A stretch of DNA of 64,000 nucleotides from Apostichopus japonicus (lineage: Eukaryota; Echinodermata; Holothuroidea; Aspidochirotida; Stichopodidae), in the NCBI RefSeq assembly GCF_037975245.1, contig NC_092564.1, positions 21,989,984 through 22,053,983 on the forward strand, in the 5' to 3' direction. Position 1 is the first letter of the stretch. Every line of letters begins with the position of its first letter. Of this stretch, positions 16,901 through 31,734 are shown piece after piece. The position numbers and the translations under genes are program-made. Under the pieces are notes generated by a model. It was not told the origin of the DNA and ran no database searches. It worked only from the letters and a program-made list of their open reading frames with translations.

Positions 16901-18137
16901 TGTTCGGCACCAATCAATCGAATGTTCGACACCAATCATTCGAATGTTCGGCACCAATCAATCGAATGGTCGACACAGATCATTCGAATGTTCGACAACG
17001 ATCAATCGAATGTGCGACACCGAACAATCGGATGTGCGACACCGATCAATCGAATGTTCGACACCGATCAATCGAATGACACCCATCAATCGAATGTTCG
17101 ACACAGATCAATCGAATGTGCGACACCGATCAATCGGATGTGCGACACCCATCAATCGAATGTTCGACACCGATCATTCGAATGTTCGACACCCATCAAT
17201 CAAATGTTCGACACCGATCATTTGAATGTTCGGCACCCATCAATCGAATGTGAGGCACCCATCAATCGAATGTTCGACACCGATAAATCGAATGTGCGAA
17301 ACCCATCTATCGAATGACACCCATCAATCGAATGTGCGACACCGACCAAACGAATGTGCAGTACCGATCAATCGAATGTTCGACACCGATCAATCGAATG
17401 TGCAGTACCGTTCAATCGAATGTGCGACACCCATCAATCGAATGTTCGGCACCAATGAATCGAATGTTCGACACCCATCAATCGAATGTGCAGTACCGAT
17501 CAATCGAATGTGCGACACCCATCAATCGAATGTTCGGCACCCATCAATCGAATGTTCGACACCCATCAATCGAATGTTCTACACCGATCAATCGAATGAT
17601 GCCCATCAATGGAATGTTCGACACCGATCAATCGAATGTGCGACACCGATCAAACAGATGTGCGACACCGATCAATCGAATGTTCGACACCGACCAACCG
17701 AATGTGCAGTACCGATCAATCGAATGTTCGACACCGATCAATCGAATGTGCACTACCGATCAATCGAATATGCGACACCGACCAAACGAATCTGCAATAC
17801 CGATCAATCGAATGTTCGACACCGATCAATCGAATGTGCAGTACCGATCAATCGAATGTGCGACACCCATCAATCGAATGTTCGGCACCCATCAATCGAA
17901 TGTGCGGTACCGCTCCATCGTATGTACAGTACCGATCAATGAAATGTGCGACACCCATCAATCGAATGTTCGAAACCGATCAACCGAATGATACCCATCA
18001 ATCGAATGTTCGACACAGATCATTCGAATGTTCGGCACCGATCATTCGAATGTTCTACACCGATCAATCGAATGTGCAGTACCGATCAATCGAATGATAC
18101 CCATCAATGGAATGTTCGACACCGATCAATCGAATGT
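13960..18137. repeat. Higher-order satellite duplication, offset 2,362
   Basis: About 1.8 kb at 13,960-15,775 recurs at 16,322-18,137. Shared rare variants include CTACTCATCATTCG (14,501 and 16,863), GTAAGACACAG and CACCCACCAATGAATCG. Differences are single bases, for example a TGTTCTACAAAGATC unit in the first copy against TGTTCTACACCGATC in the second. Confidence 0.82.
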
Positions 18138-20957
18138 GCGACACAGACCAAACTAATGTGCAATACCGATCAATCGAATGTGCGACACCGATCAATCGGA
18201 TGTGCGACACCCATCAATCGAATGTTCGAATCCGATTAATCGAATGTTCGGCACCCATCAATCGAATGTGCTGCACCGATAAATCGAATGTGCGACACCG
18301 ATCAATCGGATGTGCGACACCCATCAATCGAATGTTCGAATCCGATTATTCGAATGTTCGGCACCCATCAATCGAATGTGCGGTACCGATTAATCGAATG
18401 TGCGACACCGAACAATCGGATGTGCGACACCCATCGAATGTTCGACACCGATCATTTGAATGTTCGGCACCTATCAATCGAATGTGAGGCACCGATCATT
18501 CGAATGATCGGCACCAATCAATCAAATGTGCGACACCTATCATTCGAATGTTCGGCACCAATCAATCGAATGTGCGACACCGATCAATCGAATGTGCGAC
18601 ACAGACCAAACGAATGTGCAGTACCGACCAATCGAATGTTCGACACCGATCAATCGAATGTGCAGTACTGATCAATCGAATGTGCGACACCCATCAATCG
18701 AATGTTCGGCACCCATCAATCGAATGTTCGACACCCATCAATCGAATGTTCGACACCGATCAATCGAATGATACCCATCAATGGAATGTTCGACACCCAT
18801 CAATCGAATGTTCGACACAGATCATTCGAATGTGCGACACCGATCAATCGGATGTGCGACACCCATCAATCGAATGTTCGAATCCGATTATTCGAATGTG
18901 CGACACCCATCAATCGAATGTGCGGCACCGATTAATCGAATGTGCGACACCGAACAATCGGATGTGCGACACCCATCGAATGTTCGACACCGATCATTCG
19001 AATGTTCGGAACCTATCAATCGAATGTGAGGCACCGATCATTCGAATGATCGGAACCAATCAATCAAATGTGCGACACCTATCATTCGAATGTTCGGCAC
19101 CAATCAATCGAATGTGCGACACCGATCAATCGAATGTGCGACACAGACCAAACGAATGTGCAGTACCGATCAATCGAATGTTCGACACCGATCAATCGAA
19201 TGTGCAGTACCGATCAATCGAATGTGCGACACCCATCAATCGAATGTTCGGCACCGATCAATCGAATGATACCCATCAATGGAATGTTCGACACCGATCA
19301 ATCGAATGTTCGACACAGATCATTCGAATGTTCGACACCGATCAATCGAATGATACCCATCAATCGAATGTTCGACACAGATCATTCGAATGTTCGACAC
19401 CGATCAATCAAATGTGCAGTACCGATCAATCGAATGTTCGGTACCGCTCCATCGTATGTACAGTACCGATCAATGGAATGTGCGACACCCATCAATCGAA
19501 TGTTCGACACCGATCATTCGAATGTTCGGCACCCATCAATCGAATGTGCGACATCGATAAATCGAATGTGCGACACCCATCAATCGGATGTGCGACACCC
19601 ATCAATCGAATATGCGACATCGATAAATCGAATGTGCGACACTTATCAATCAAATGACACCCATCAATCGAATGTTCGACACCGATCATTCGAATGTTCG
19701 GCACCAATCAATCGAATATGCGACACCGATCAATCGAATGTTCGACACCGATCAATCGAATGTGCACTACCGATCAATCGAATGTTCGGCACCCATCAAT
19801 CGAATGTTCGACACCCATCAATCGAATGTTCGACACCGATCAATCGAATGATACTCATCAATCGAATGTTCGACACAGATCATTCGAATGTTCGGCACCA
19901 ATCAATCGAATGTTCGACACCGATTATTCGAATGTTCGGCACCAATCAATCGAATGTTCGACACCGATCAATCGAATGACACCCATCAATCGAATGTTCG
20001 ACACAGATCATTTGAATGTTCGGCACCAATCAATCAAATGTTCGACACCGATCATTCGAATGTTCGGCACCCATCAATCGAATGTTCGGCACCGATTAAT
20101 CGAATATGCGACACCGACCAAACTAATGTGCAATACCGATTAATCGAATGTGCGACACCGAACAATCGGATGTGCGACACCGATCAATCGGATGTGCAAC
20201 ACCCATCAATCGAATGGTCGAATCCGATTATTCGAATGTTCGGCACCCATCAATCGAATGTGCGGCACCGATTAATCGAATGTGCGACACCGAACAATCG
20301 GATGTGCGACACCCATCGAATGTTCGACACCGATCATTCGAATGTGAGGCACCTATCAATCGAATGTGAGGCACCGATCATTCCAATGATCGGCACCAAT
20401 CAATCAAATGTTCGACACCTATCATTCGAATGTTCGGCACCAATCAATCGAATGTGCGACACCGATCAATCGAATGTGCGACACCGACCAAAAGAATGTG
20501 CAGTACCGATCAATCGAATGTTCGACACCGATCAAACGAATGTGCAATATCGATCAATCGAATGTTCGACACCGATTCTTCGAATGTGCACTACCGATCA
20601 ATCGAATGTTCGACACCAATCAATCGAATGTTCGACACCGATCAATCGAATGTGCAGTACCGATCAATCGAATGTGCGACACCCATCAATCGAATGTTCG
20701 GCACCCATCAATCGAATGTTCGACACCGATCAATCGAATGTTCGACACCGACCAACCGAATGTGCAGTACCGATCAATCGAATGTTCGACACCGATCAAT
20801 CGAATGTGCACTACCGATCAATCGAATATGCGACACCGACCAAACGAATGTGCAATACCGATCAATCGAATGTTCGACACCGATCAATCGAATGTGCAGT
20901 ACCGATCAATCGAATGTGCGACACCCATCAATCGAATGTTCGGCACCCATCAATCGA

Positions 20958-23001
20958 ATGTTCGACACCCATCAATCGAATGTTCGACACCGATCAATCG
21001 AATGATACCCATCAATGGAATGTTCGACACCAATCAATCGAATCTGCGACACCGATCAAACAGATGTGCGACACCGATCAATCGAATGTTCGACACCGAC
21101 CAAACGAATGTGCAGTACCGATCAATCGAATGTTCGACACCGATCAATCCAATGTGCACTACCGATCAATCGAATATGCGACACCGACCAAACGAATGTA
21201 CAATACCGATAAATCGGATGTGCGACACCCATCAATCGAATGTTCGACACCGATTATTCGAATGTTCGGCAACCATCAATCGAATGTTCGACACCGATCA
21301 ATCGAATGTGCGACACCGATCAATCGGATGTGCGACACCGATCAATCGAATGACACCCATCAATCGAATGACACCCATCAATCGAATGTTCGACACAGAT
21401 CATTCGAATGTTCGGCACCAATCAATCAAATGATCGACACCGATCATTCGAATGTTCGGCACCCATCAATCGAATGTTCGGCACCGATTAATCGAATATG
21501 CGACACTGACCAAACGAATGTGCAATACCGATCAATCGAATGTTCGACACCGATCAATCGAATGTTCGACACCGATCAATCGAATGTGCGACACCGATCA
21601 ATCGGATGTGCGACACCCATCAATCGAATGTTCGACACCGATCATTCGAATGTTCGACACTGATCAATCGAATGTGCAGTACCGATCAATCGAATGTGCG
21701 ACACCCATCAATCGAATGTGCGACACCCATCAATCGAATGTTAGACACAGATCATTCGAATGTTCGGCACCAATCAATCAAATGTTCGACACCGATCATT
21801 CGAATGTGCGGCACCCATCAATCGAATGTTCGGCACCGATTAATCGAATATGCGACACCGACCAAACGAATGTGCAATACCGATCAATCGAATGTTCGAC
21901 ACCCATCAATCGAATGTTCGAATCCGATTAATCGAATGTGCGGCACCGATTAATCGAATGTGCGACACCGATCAATCGGATGTTCGACACCCATCAATCG
22001 AATGTTCGACACCGATCAATCGAATGATACCCATCAATGGAATGTTCGACACCAATCAATCGAATCTGCGACACCGATCAAACAGATGTGCGACACCGAT
22101 CAATCGAATGTTCGACACCGACCAAACGAATGTGCAGTACCGATCAATCGAATGTTCGACACCGATCAATCCAATGTGCACTACCGATCAATCGAATATG
22201 CGACACCGACCAAACGAATGTACAATACCGATAAATCGGATGTGCGACACCCATCAATCGAATGTTCGACACCGATTATTCGAATGTTCGGCAACCATCA
22301 ATCGAATGTTCGACACCGATCAATCGAATGTGCGACACCGATCAATCGGATGTGCGACACCGATCAATCGAATGACACCCATCAATCGAATGACACCCAT
22401 CAATCGAATGTTCGACACAGATCATTCGAATGTTCGGCACCAATCAATCAAATGATCGACACCGATCATTCGAATGTTCGGCACCCATCAATCGAATGTT
22501 CGGCACCGATTAATCGAATATGCGACACTGACCAAACGAATGTGCAATACCGATCAATCGAATGTTCGACACCGATCAATCGAATGTTCGACACCGATCA
22601 ATCGAATGTGCGACACCGATCAATCGGATGTGCGACACCCATCAATCGAATGTTCGACACCGATCATTCGAATGTTCGACACTGATCAATCGAATGTGCA
22701 GTACCGATCAATCGAATGTGCGACACCCATCAATCGAATGTGCGACACCGATCAATCGAATGTTAGACACAGATCATTCGAATGTTCGGCACCAATCAAT
22801 CAAATGTTCGACACCGATCATTCGAATGTGCGGCACCCATCAATCGAATGTTCGGCACCGATTAATCGAATATGCGACACCGACCAAACGAATGTGCAAT
22901 ACCGATCAATCGAATGTTCGACACCCATCAATCGAATGTTCGAATCCGATTAATCGAATGTGCGGCACCGATTAATCGAATGTGCGACACCGATCAATCG
23001 G
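20958..23001. repeat. Tandem pair of 1,022-bp higher-order units
   Basis: Two directly adjacent blocks, about 20,958-21,979 and 21,980-23,001, match at a constant offset of 1,022 bp with only a few differences. One is a CACCCATC unit near 21,726 against CACCGATC near 22,748. Adjacency and near identity suggest a recent unequal exchange. The length of 1,022 bp is not a whole multiple of 22 because the block contains irregular units. Confidence 0.85.
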
Positions 23002-26000
23002 GAATTTCGACACCGATCATTCGAATGTTCGGCACCTATCAATCGAATGTGAGGCACCGATCATTCGAATGATCGGCACCAATCAATCAAATGTTCGACA
23101 CCTTTCATTCGAATGTTCGGCACCAATCAATCGAATGTGCGACACCGATCAATCGAATGTGCGACACCGATCAATCGGATGTGCGGCACCGATCAATCGA
23201 ATGTTCGACACAGATCATTCGAATGTTCGACACAAATCAATCAAATGTTCGACACCGATCATTCGAATGTTCGGCACCCATCAATCGAATGTTCGGCACC
23301 GATTAATCGAATATGCGACACCGACCAAACGAATGCGCAATACCGATCAATCGAATGTTCGACTCCGATCAATCGAATGTGCGACACCGATCAATCGAAT
23401 GTGCGACACCCATCAATCGAATGTTCGGCACCAATCAATCGAATGTGCGACATCGACAAATCGAATGTGCGACACCCATCAATCGAATGTGCGACACCGA
23501 TCAATCGAATGTGCGACACCGATCAATCGGATGTGCGACACCGATCAATCGAATGTTCCACACCGATCAATCGAATGACACCCATCAATCGAATGTTCGA
23601 CACAGATCATTCGAATATTCGGCACCAATCAATCAAATGTTCGACACCGATCATTCGAATGTTCGGCACCCATCAATCGAATGTTCGGCACCGATTAATC
23701 GAATATGCGACACCGACCAAACGAATGTGCAATCAATCGAATGTTCGACACCGATCATTCGAATGTTCGGCACCCATCAATCGAATGTTCGGCACCGATT
23801 AATCGAATATGCGACACCGACCAAACGAATGTGCGATACCGATCAATCAAATGGGCGATAACGATCAATTGAGTGTTCGGTAAAGTTAAATGGAATGTGC
23901 AGAACCGATCAATCGAATGTGCGGTACCGATCAATCTAATGTGCGATACCGATTGATCGTATGTGCGACACCGATCAATCGAATGTTCGGTACAGATCAA
24001 TCGAATGTGCGACACCGATCAATGGAATGTGCTGTCCTATAAACAGAATGTGCGGTACCGTGAAATCAAATGTGCAGTAACGTTAAATCGAATATGCGGT
24101 ACCAATCAATCGAATGTGCGGAATCGAACAATCGAACGTGCGATACCGAACAATTGAATGTTCGGTATCGATAAAAAAGAATTTGCGGAATCGATCAATC
24201 GAATGTGCGGTACCGTTCAATCGAATGTGAGATACCGATCAATGGAATGTGCGATACCGATCAATCAAATGTGCGATAACGATCAACTGAATGTTCGGTA
24301 AAGTTAAATGGAATGTGCAGAACAGATCAATCGAATGTGCGGTACCGATCAATCTAATGTGCGATACCGATTGATCGTATGTGCGACACCGATCAATCGA
24401 ATGTGCGGTACCGATCAGTAGAATGTTCGGTACCAATCAATCGAATGTGCGACACCGATCAATCGAATGTGCGATACCGATCAATCGAATGTTCGGTACA
24501 GATCAATAGAATGTACGGTACCGATCAATCGAATGTGCGGTACCGATCAATCGAATGTGCGACACCGATCAATCGAATGTTCGGTACAGATCAATCGAAT
24601 GTGCGACACCGATCAATCGAATTTGCGACACCGATCAATCGAATGTGCGGTACCGATCAGTAGAATGTTCGGTACCAATCAATCGAATGTGCGATACCGA
24701 TCAATCGAATGTGCGATACCGATCAATCAAATGTGCGATAACTATCAATTGAATGTTCGGTACCGATCAATCGAATGTGCGGTACCGATCAATCGAATGT
24801 GCGACACCGATCAATCGAATGTTCGGTACAGATCAATCGAATGTGCGACACCGATCAATCGAATTTGCGACACCGATCAATCGAATGTGCGGTACCGATC
24901 AGTAGAATGTTCGGTACCAATCAATCGAATGTGCGATACCGATCAATCGAATGTGCGATACCGATCAATCGAATGTTCGGTACAGATCAATAGAATGTTC
25001 GGTACCGATCAATCGAATGTGCGGTACCGATCAATCGAATGTGCGACACCGATCAATCGAATGTTCGATACCGATCAATCGAATGTTCGGTAACGATCAA
25101 TGGAAAGTTCGGTACCGTTAAATAGAATGTGCAGAACCGATCAATCGAATGTGCGCGACCGATCAATCGAATGTGAGGTACCGTTCAATCGAATGTGCAG
25201 TACCGATTGATCGAATGTGTGCTACCATCATTCGAATTTACGGTACCGATCAATCGAATATGCTCAACATATCAATCGAATGTGCAGTACCAATCAATCG
25301 AATGGTCGATACCGATCAATCGAATGTTCGGTACAGATCAATCGAATGTGCGGTAACGATCAGTGGAATATGCGGAACCGATCAATCGAAATTGCAACAC
25401 CGATCAATCGAATGTGCGGTACCGATCAATAGAATGTTCGGTACCGATCAATCGAATGTGCAGTACCGATCAATAGAATGTGCGACACCGATCAATCGAC
25501 AGTTCGGTACTGAGCAATCGAATGTTCCATACCGATCAATCGAATGTTCGGTAACGATCAATCGAATGTTCGGTACCCATCAATGGAATGTGCGGTACCG
25601 ATCAAACGAATGTTAGATACCGATCAATTGAATATTCGGCACCGATCAATCGAATGTTCGGTACCCATCAATGGAATGTGCGGTACCGATCAAACGAATG
25701 TTAGATACCGATCAATTGAATATTCGGCACCGATCAATCGAATGTTCGGTACCCATCAATGGAATGTGCGGTACCGATCCATCGAATGTGCGACACCCAT
25801 AGATCGACTGTGCGACACAGATCGATCGAATGTGCGATACCGATCTATCGAATTTGCGGTACCGATCAATCGAATGTGCGGTACCGATCAATCGAATGTG
25901 CGGTACCGATCAATCGAATATGAGACACCGATCAATCGAATGTGGGGTGCCGATCAATCGAATAAGCGGTACCGATCCACCGAATATGCGACACCGATCG

Positions 26001-27354
26001 ATCGACTGTGCGACACAGATCGATCGAATGTGCGGTACCGATCAATCGAATGTTCGATACCGATCAATCGAATGTTCGGTACCGATCAATCGAATGTGCG
26101 GTACCGATCAATCGAATGTGCGATACCGATCATTCGAATGTGATGCACCGATAAATCGAAAGTGATGCACCGATAAAAGATTATGCAGTACATTAACTCG
26201 AATGTGCTGTACCGATTAATCGAATATGCGGTACCGATCAATCGAATGAGCGGTACCGTTATATCAATTGTTCGGTACCGTTAAGTCGAATGTGCGGTAC
26301 CGATCAATCGAATGTGCGGTACCGATCAATCGAACGTGAGGAACCGATCAATTAAATGTGCCGTACCGATCAATCGAATGTGCGGTACCGATCAATCAAA
26401 TGTGCGGTATCGATCAATGGAATGATCGGTACCGAGAAATCGAATGTTAGATACCGATCAATCGAATATTCGGCACCGATCAATCGAATGTTCGGTACCG
26501 ATCAATCGAATGTGCGGTACCGATCAAACGAATAAGCGGTACCGATCCATCGAATGTGCGACACCGATAGATCGACTGTGCGACACAGATCGATCGAATG
26601 TGCGATACCGATCTATCGAATTTGCGGTACCGATCAATCGAATGTGCGGTACCGATCAATCGAATTAGCGGTACCGATCAATCAAATGTGAGACACCGAT
26701 CAATCGAATGTGGGGTACCGATCAATCGAATGTTCGGTACCGATCTATCGAATGTGTGAAACCGATCAATCTAATGTGCGACACCTATCAATCGAATATA
26801 AGACACCGATCAATCGAATGTGCGGTACCGATCAATCGAATGTGCGACACCGATCAATCGAATATTCGGCACCGATCAATCGAATGTTCGGTAACGATCA
26901 ATCGAATGTTCGGTACCCATCAATGGAATGTGCGGTACCGATCAAACGAATGTTAGATACCATTCAATCGAATATTCGGCACCGATCAATCGAATGTTCG
27001 GTACCCATCAATCGAATGTGCGGTACCTATCAAACGAATATGCGGTACCGATCCATCGAATGTGCGACACCGATCGCTCGACTGTGCGACACAGATCGAT
27101 CGAATATGTATTACCGATAAATCGAATGTGCGGTACCGATCAATCGAATGTGCGGTATCGATCAATAGAATGATCGGCACCGATCAATCGAATGTTAGAT
27201 ACCGATCAATCGAATGTTCGGTACCCATCAATGGAATGTGCGGTACCGATCAAACGAATGTTAGATACCATTCAATCGAATATTCGGCACCGATCAATCG
27301 AATGTTCGGTACCCATCAATGGAATGTGCGGTACCGATCAAACGAATATGCGGT

Positions 27355-29943
27355 ACCGATCCATCGAATGTGCGACACCGATCGATCGACTGTGCGACAC
27401 AGATCGATCGAATATGCCTTACCGATAAATCGAATGTGCGGTACCGATCAATCGAATGTGCGGTATCGATCAATGGAATGATCGGTACCGAGCAATCGAA
27501 TGTTAGATACCGATCAATCGAATATTCGGCACCGATCAATCGAATGTTCGGTACCGATCAATCGAATAAGCGGTACCGATCAATCGAATGTGCAGTACCG
27601 ATCAATAGAATGTGCGACACCGATCAATCGACAGTTCGGTACTGATCAATCGAATGTTCGATACCGATCAATCGAATGTTCGGTAACGATCAATCGAATG
27701 TTCGGTACCCATCAATGGAATGTGCGGTACCGATCAAACGAATGTTAGATACCGATCAATCGAATATTCGGCAACGATCAATCGAATGTTCGGTACCCAT
27801 GAATTCAATATGCGGTTCCGATCAATCGAATATGCGGTACCGATCCATCGAATGTGCGACACCGATCGATCGACTGTGCGACACAGATCTATCGAATATG
27901 CCGTACCGATAAATCGAATGTGCGGTACCGATCAATCGAATGTTAGATACCGATCAATCGAATATTCGGCACCGATCAATCGAATGTGCGGTACCGATCA
28001 ATCGACTGTGAGACACCGATCAATCGAATGTGCGATACCGATCAATCAAATGTGCGATAACTATCAATTGAATGTTCGGTATTATAAAATAGAATGTGCA
28101 GAACCGATCAATCAAATGTTCGGTACCGATCGATCGAATGTGCGACACCGATCAATCGAATGTGCGATACCGATCAATCAAATGTGCGATAACTATCAAT
28201 TGAATGTTCGGTATTATTAAATAGAATGTGCAGAACCGATCAATCAAATGTTCGGTACCGATCAATCGAATGTTAGGTACCGTTCAATAGAATGTGAGGT
28301 ACCGACCGAATGAATATGCGGTACCGATCAATCTAATGTGCTGTACCGATCAATCGACAGTGCGGTACCGGTAAATCGAATGTGCAGTACCAATCAATCG
28401 AATGTGCGGTACCGATCAATCGAATGTGCGACACAGATCAATCGACAGTTCGGTACTGATCAATCGAATGTTAGATACCGATCAATCGAATGTTCGATAC
28501 CGATCTATCGAAGGTGCGGTAACGATCAAACGAATGTGCGGTACCGATCAATAGAATGTTCGGTAACGATCAATGGAAAGTTCGGTACCGTTAAATAGAA
28601 TGTGCAGAACCGATCAATCGAATGTGCGCGACCGATCAATCGAATGTGAGGTACCGTTCAATCGAATGTGCGGTACCGATTGATCGAATGTGTGCTACCA
28701 TCATTCGAATTTACGGTACCGAACAATCGAATATGCTCAACATATCAATCGAATGTGCAGTACCAATCAATCGAATGGTCGATACCATTCAATCGAATGT
28801 TCGGTACCGATCAATCGAATGTGCGGTAACGATCAGTGGAATATGCGGAACCGATCAATTGAATGTTCGGTACCGATCTATCGAATGTGCGAAACCGATC
28901 AATAGAATGTTCGGTACCGATCAATCGAATGTGCAGTACCGATCAATAGAATGTGCGACACCGATCAATCGACAGTTCGGTACTGATCAATCGAATGTTC
29001 GATACCGATCAATCGAATGTTCGGTAACGATCAATCGAATGTTCGGTACCCATCAATGGAATGTGCGGTACCGATCAAACGAATGTTAGATACCGATCAA
29101 TCGAATATTCGGCAACGATCAATCGAATGTTCGGTACACATGAATGGAATATGCGGTACCGATCAAACGAATATGCGGTACCGATCCATCGAATGTGCGA
29201 CACCGATCGATCGACTGTGCGACACAGATCTATCGAATATGCCGTACCGATAAATCGAATGTTCGGTACCCATCAATCGAATGTTAGATACCGATCAATC
29301 GAATATTCGGCACCGATCCATCGAATGTGCGACACCGATCGATCGACTGTGCGACACAGATCGATCGAATATGCCTTACCGATAAATCGAATGTGCGGTA
29401 CCGATCAATCGAATGTGCGGTACTGATCAATGGAATGATCGGTACCGAGCAATCGAATGTTAGATACCGATCAATCGAATATTCGGCACCGATCAATCGA
29501 ATGTTCGGTACCGATCAATCGAATAAGCGGTACCGATCAATCGAATGTGCAGTACCGATCAATAGAATGTGCGACACCGATCAATCGACAGTTCGGTACT
29601 GATCAATCGAATGTTCGATACCGATCAATCGAATGTTCGGTAACGATCAATCGAATGTTCGGTACCCATCAATGGAATGTGCGGTACCGATCAAACGAAT
29701 GTTAGATACCGATCAATCGAATATTCGGCAACGATCAATCGAATGTTCGGTACCCATGAATGGAATATGCGGTACCGATCAAACGAATATGCGGTACCGA
29801 TCCATCGAATGTGCGACACCGATCGATCGACTGTGCGACACAGATCTATCGAATATGCCGTACCGATAAATCGAATGTGCGGTACCGATCAATCGAATGT
29901 TAGATACCGATCAATCGAATATTCGGCACCGATCAATCGAATG
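27355..29943. repeat. Higher-order satellite duplication, offset 1,957
   Basis: The order of variants over about 27,355-27,986 recurs at about 29,312-29,943. Markers are GACACCGATCGATCGACTG, GATCGGTACCGAGCAATCG and the ATTCGGCACC units. A further related copy relation in this region has offset 3,473 (25,149 and 28,622), and another has 1,847 (28,338 and 30,185). Confidence 0.75.
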
Positions 29944-31734
29944 TTCGGTACCGATCGATCGAATGTGCGACACCGATCGATCGACTGTGAGACACCGATC
30001 AATCGAATGTGCGATACCGATCAATCAAATGTGCGATAACTATCAATTGAATGTTCGGTATTATTAAATAGAATGTGCAGAACCGATCAATCAAATGTTC
30101 GGTACCGATCAATCGAATGTTAGGTACCGTTCAATAGAATGTGAGGTACCGACCGAATGAATATGCGGTACCGATCAATCTAATGTGCTGTACCGATCAA
30201 TCGACAGTGCGGTACCGGTAAATCGAATGTGCAGTACCAATCAATCGAATGTGCGGTACCGATCAATCGAATGTGCGACACAGATCAATCGACAGTTCGG
30301 TACTGATCAATCGAATGTTCGATACCGATCAATCGAATGTTCGATACCGATCTATCGAAGGTGCGGTAACGATCAAACGAATGTGCGGTACCGATCAATC
30401 GAACGTGCGACACCTATCAATCGAATGTGCGACACCGATCAATCCAATGTGCGGTACCGATCAATCGAATGTGCGGTACCGATCAATTGAATGTTCGGTA
30501 CCGATCAATCGAATGTTCGGTAACGATCAATCGAATGTGCGGTACCGATCAATCGAATGTTCGTTACCCATCAATTGAATGTGCGGCACCGATCAATAGA
30601 ATGTTCGGTACCGATCAATGGAATGTGCGGTACCGATCAAACGAATGTTAGATACCGATCAATCGAATGTTCGATACCGATCAATTGAATTTGAGACACC
30701 GATCAATGGAATGTGCGACACCGATCAATCGAATGTGCGGTACCGATATATCGAATGTTCGGTACCGATCAATCGAATGTGCGGTACTGATCAATCGAAT
30801 GTGAGGTACCGACCAATTGAATGTGAGGTACCTATCAATCGAATGTTCTGTACCGATAAATAGAATGTGCAGTACCGTTAAATGGAATGTTCGGTACCGT
30901 TAAACTGAATGTGCGGTACCGATCAATCGAATGTACTGTACCGAAGATTCGAATGTGCGATACCGATCAATCGAATGTGCGGACCGATCATTTAAAAATG
31001 CCGTATCCATCAATAGAATGTGTGGTACCGATCAATCAAATGTGCGGTACCGATCTATCGAATTTCATATACCGAACAATCGAATGTTCGGTACCGATAA
31101 ATAGAATGTGCAGTACCGTTAAATCGAATGTGCGGTATTGTTAAATTGAATGTGCCGTACCGATCAATCGATGTGCTGTACCGAACATTCGAAGTTGCGC
31201 TACCGATCAATCGAATGTGCGGTACCGATCGATCGAATGTGCGATACCGATCAATTGAAATCGAAGTACCGATCAATCGAATGTGCGGTACCGATCGATC
31301 GAATGTGCGATACCGATCGATCGAATGTGTGGTACCGATCAATCGAATGTGTGTTACAGATCAATCGAATGTGCGGTACCGATATATCGAATGTTCGGTA
31401 CCGATCAATCGAATTTGCGGTACCGATCAATCGAATGTGCGGTACTGATCGATTGAATGTGCGGTACCCATCAATCGAATGTGTGGTACCGATCAATCGA
31501 ATGTGTGTTACAGATCAATCGAATGTGCGGTACTGATCAATCGAATGTGCGGTACCGATCTATCGAATTTCATATACCGAACAATCGAATGTTCGGTACC
31601 GATAAATAGAATGTGCAGTACCGTTAAATCGAATGTGCGGTATTGTTAATTTGAATGTGAGGTACCGACCAATTGAATGTGAGGTACCTATCAATCGAAT
31701 GTTCTGTACCGATAAATAGAATGTGCAGTACCGT

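Larger units (their letters stand above)
1..23835. repeat. 22-bp satellite array, domain A (GACACC type)
   Basis: Head-to-tail 22-bp units fill the whole interval and continue past the left edge. The commonest unit reads GACACC, then GATCAATCGAATG, then TTC or TGC. Frequent variants replace the first module with GGCACC, CAGTACC, CAATACC, CACTACC or GACACCC, or replace the core with GATCATTCGAATG, GATTAATCGAATG or GACCAAACGAATG. Shorter 18-bp units also recur, either with ATACCC after CGAATG or with CCCATCGAATG. The unit has no stop codon on the + strand, so very long open frames occur there, for example 6576-8864. I regard these as by-products of the repeat. The boundary with domain B is gradual, between about 23.8 and 25.1 kb. 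Period and phase are read directly from the sequence; function is unknown. Confidence 0.97.
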
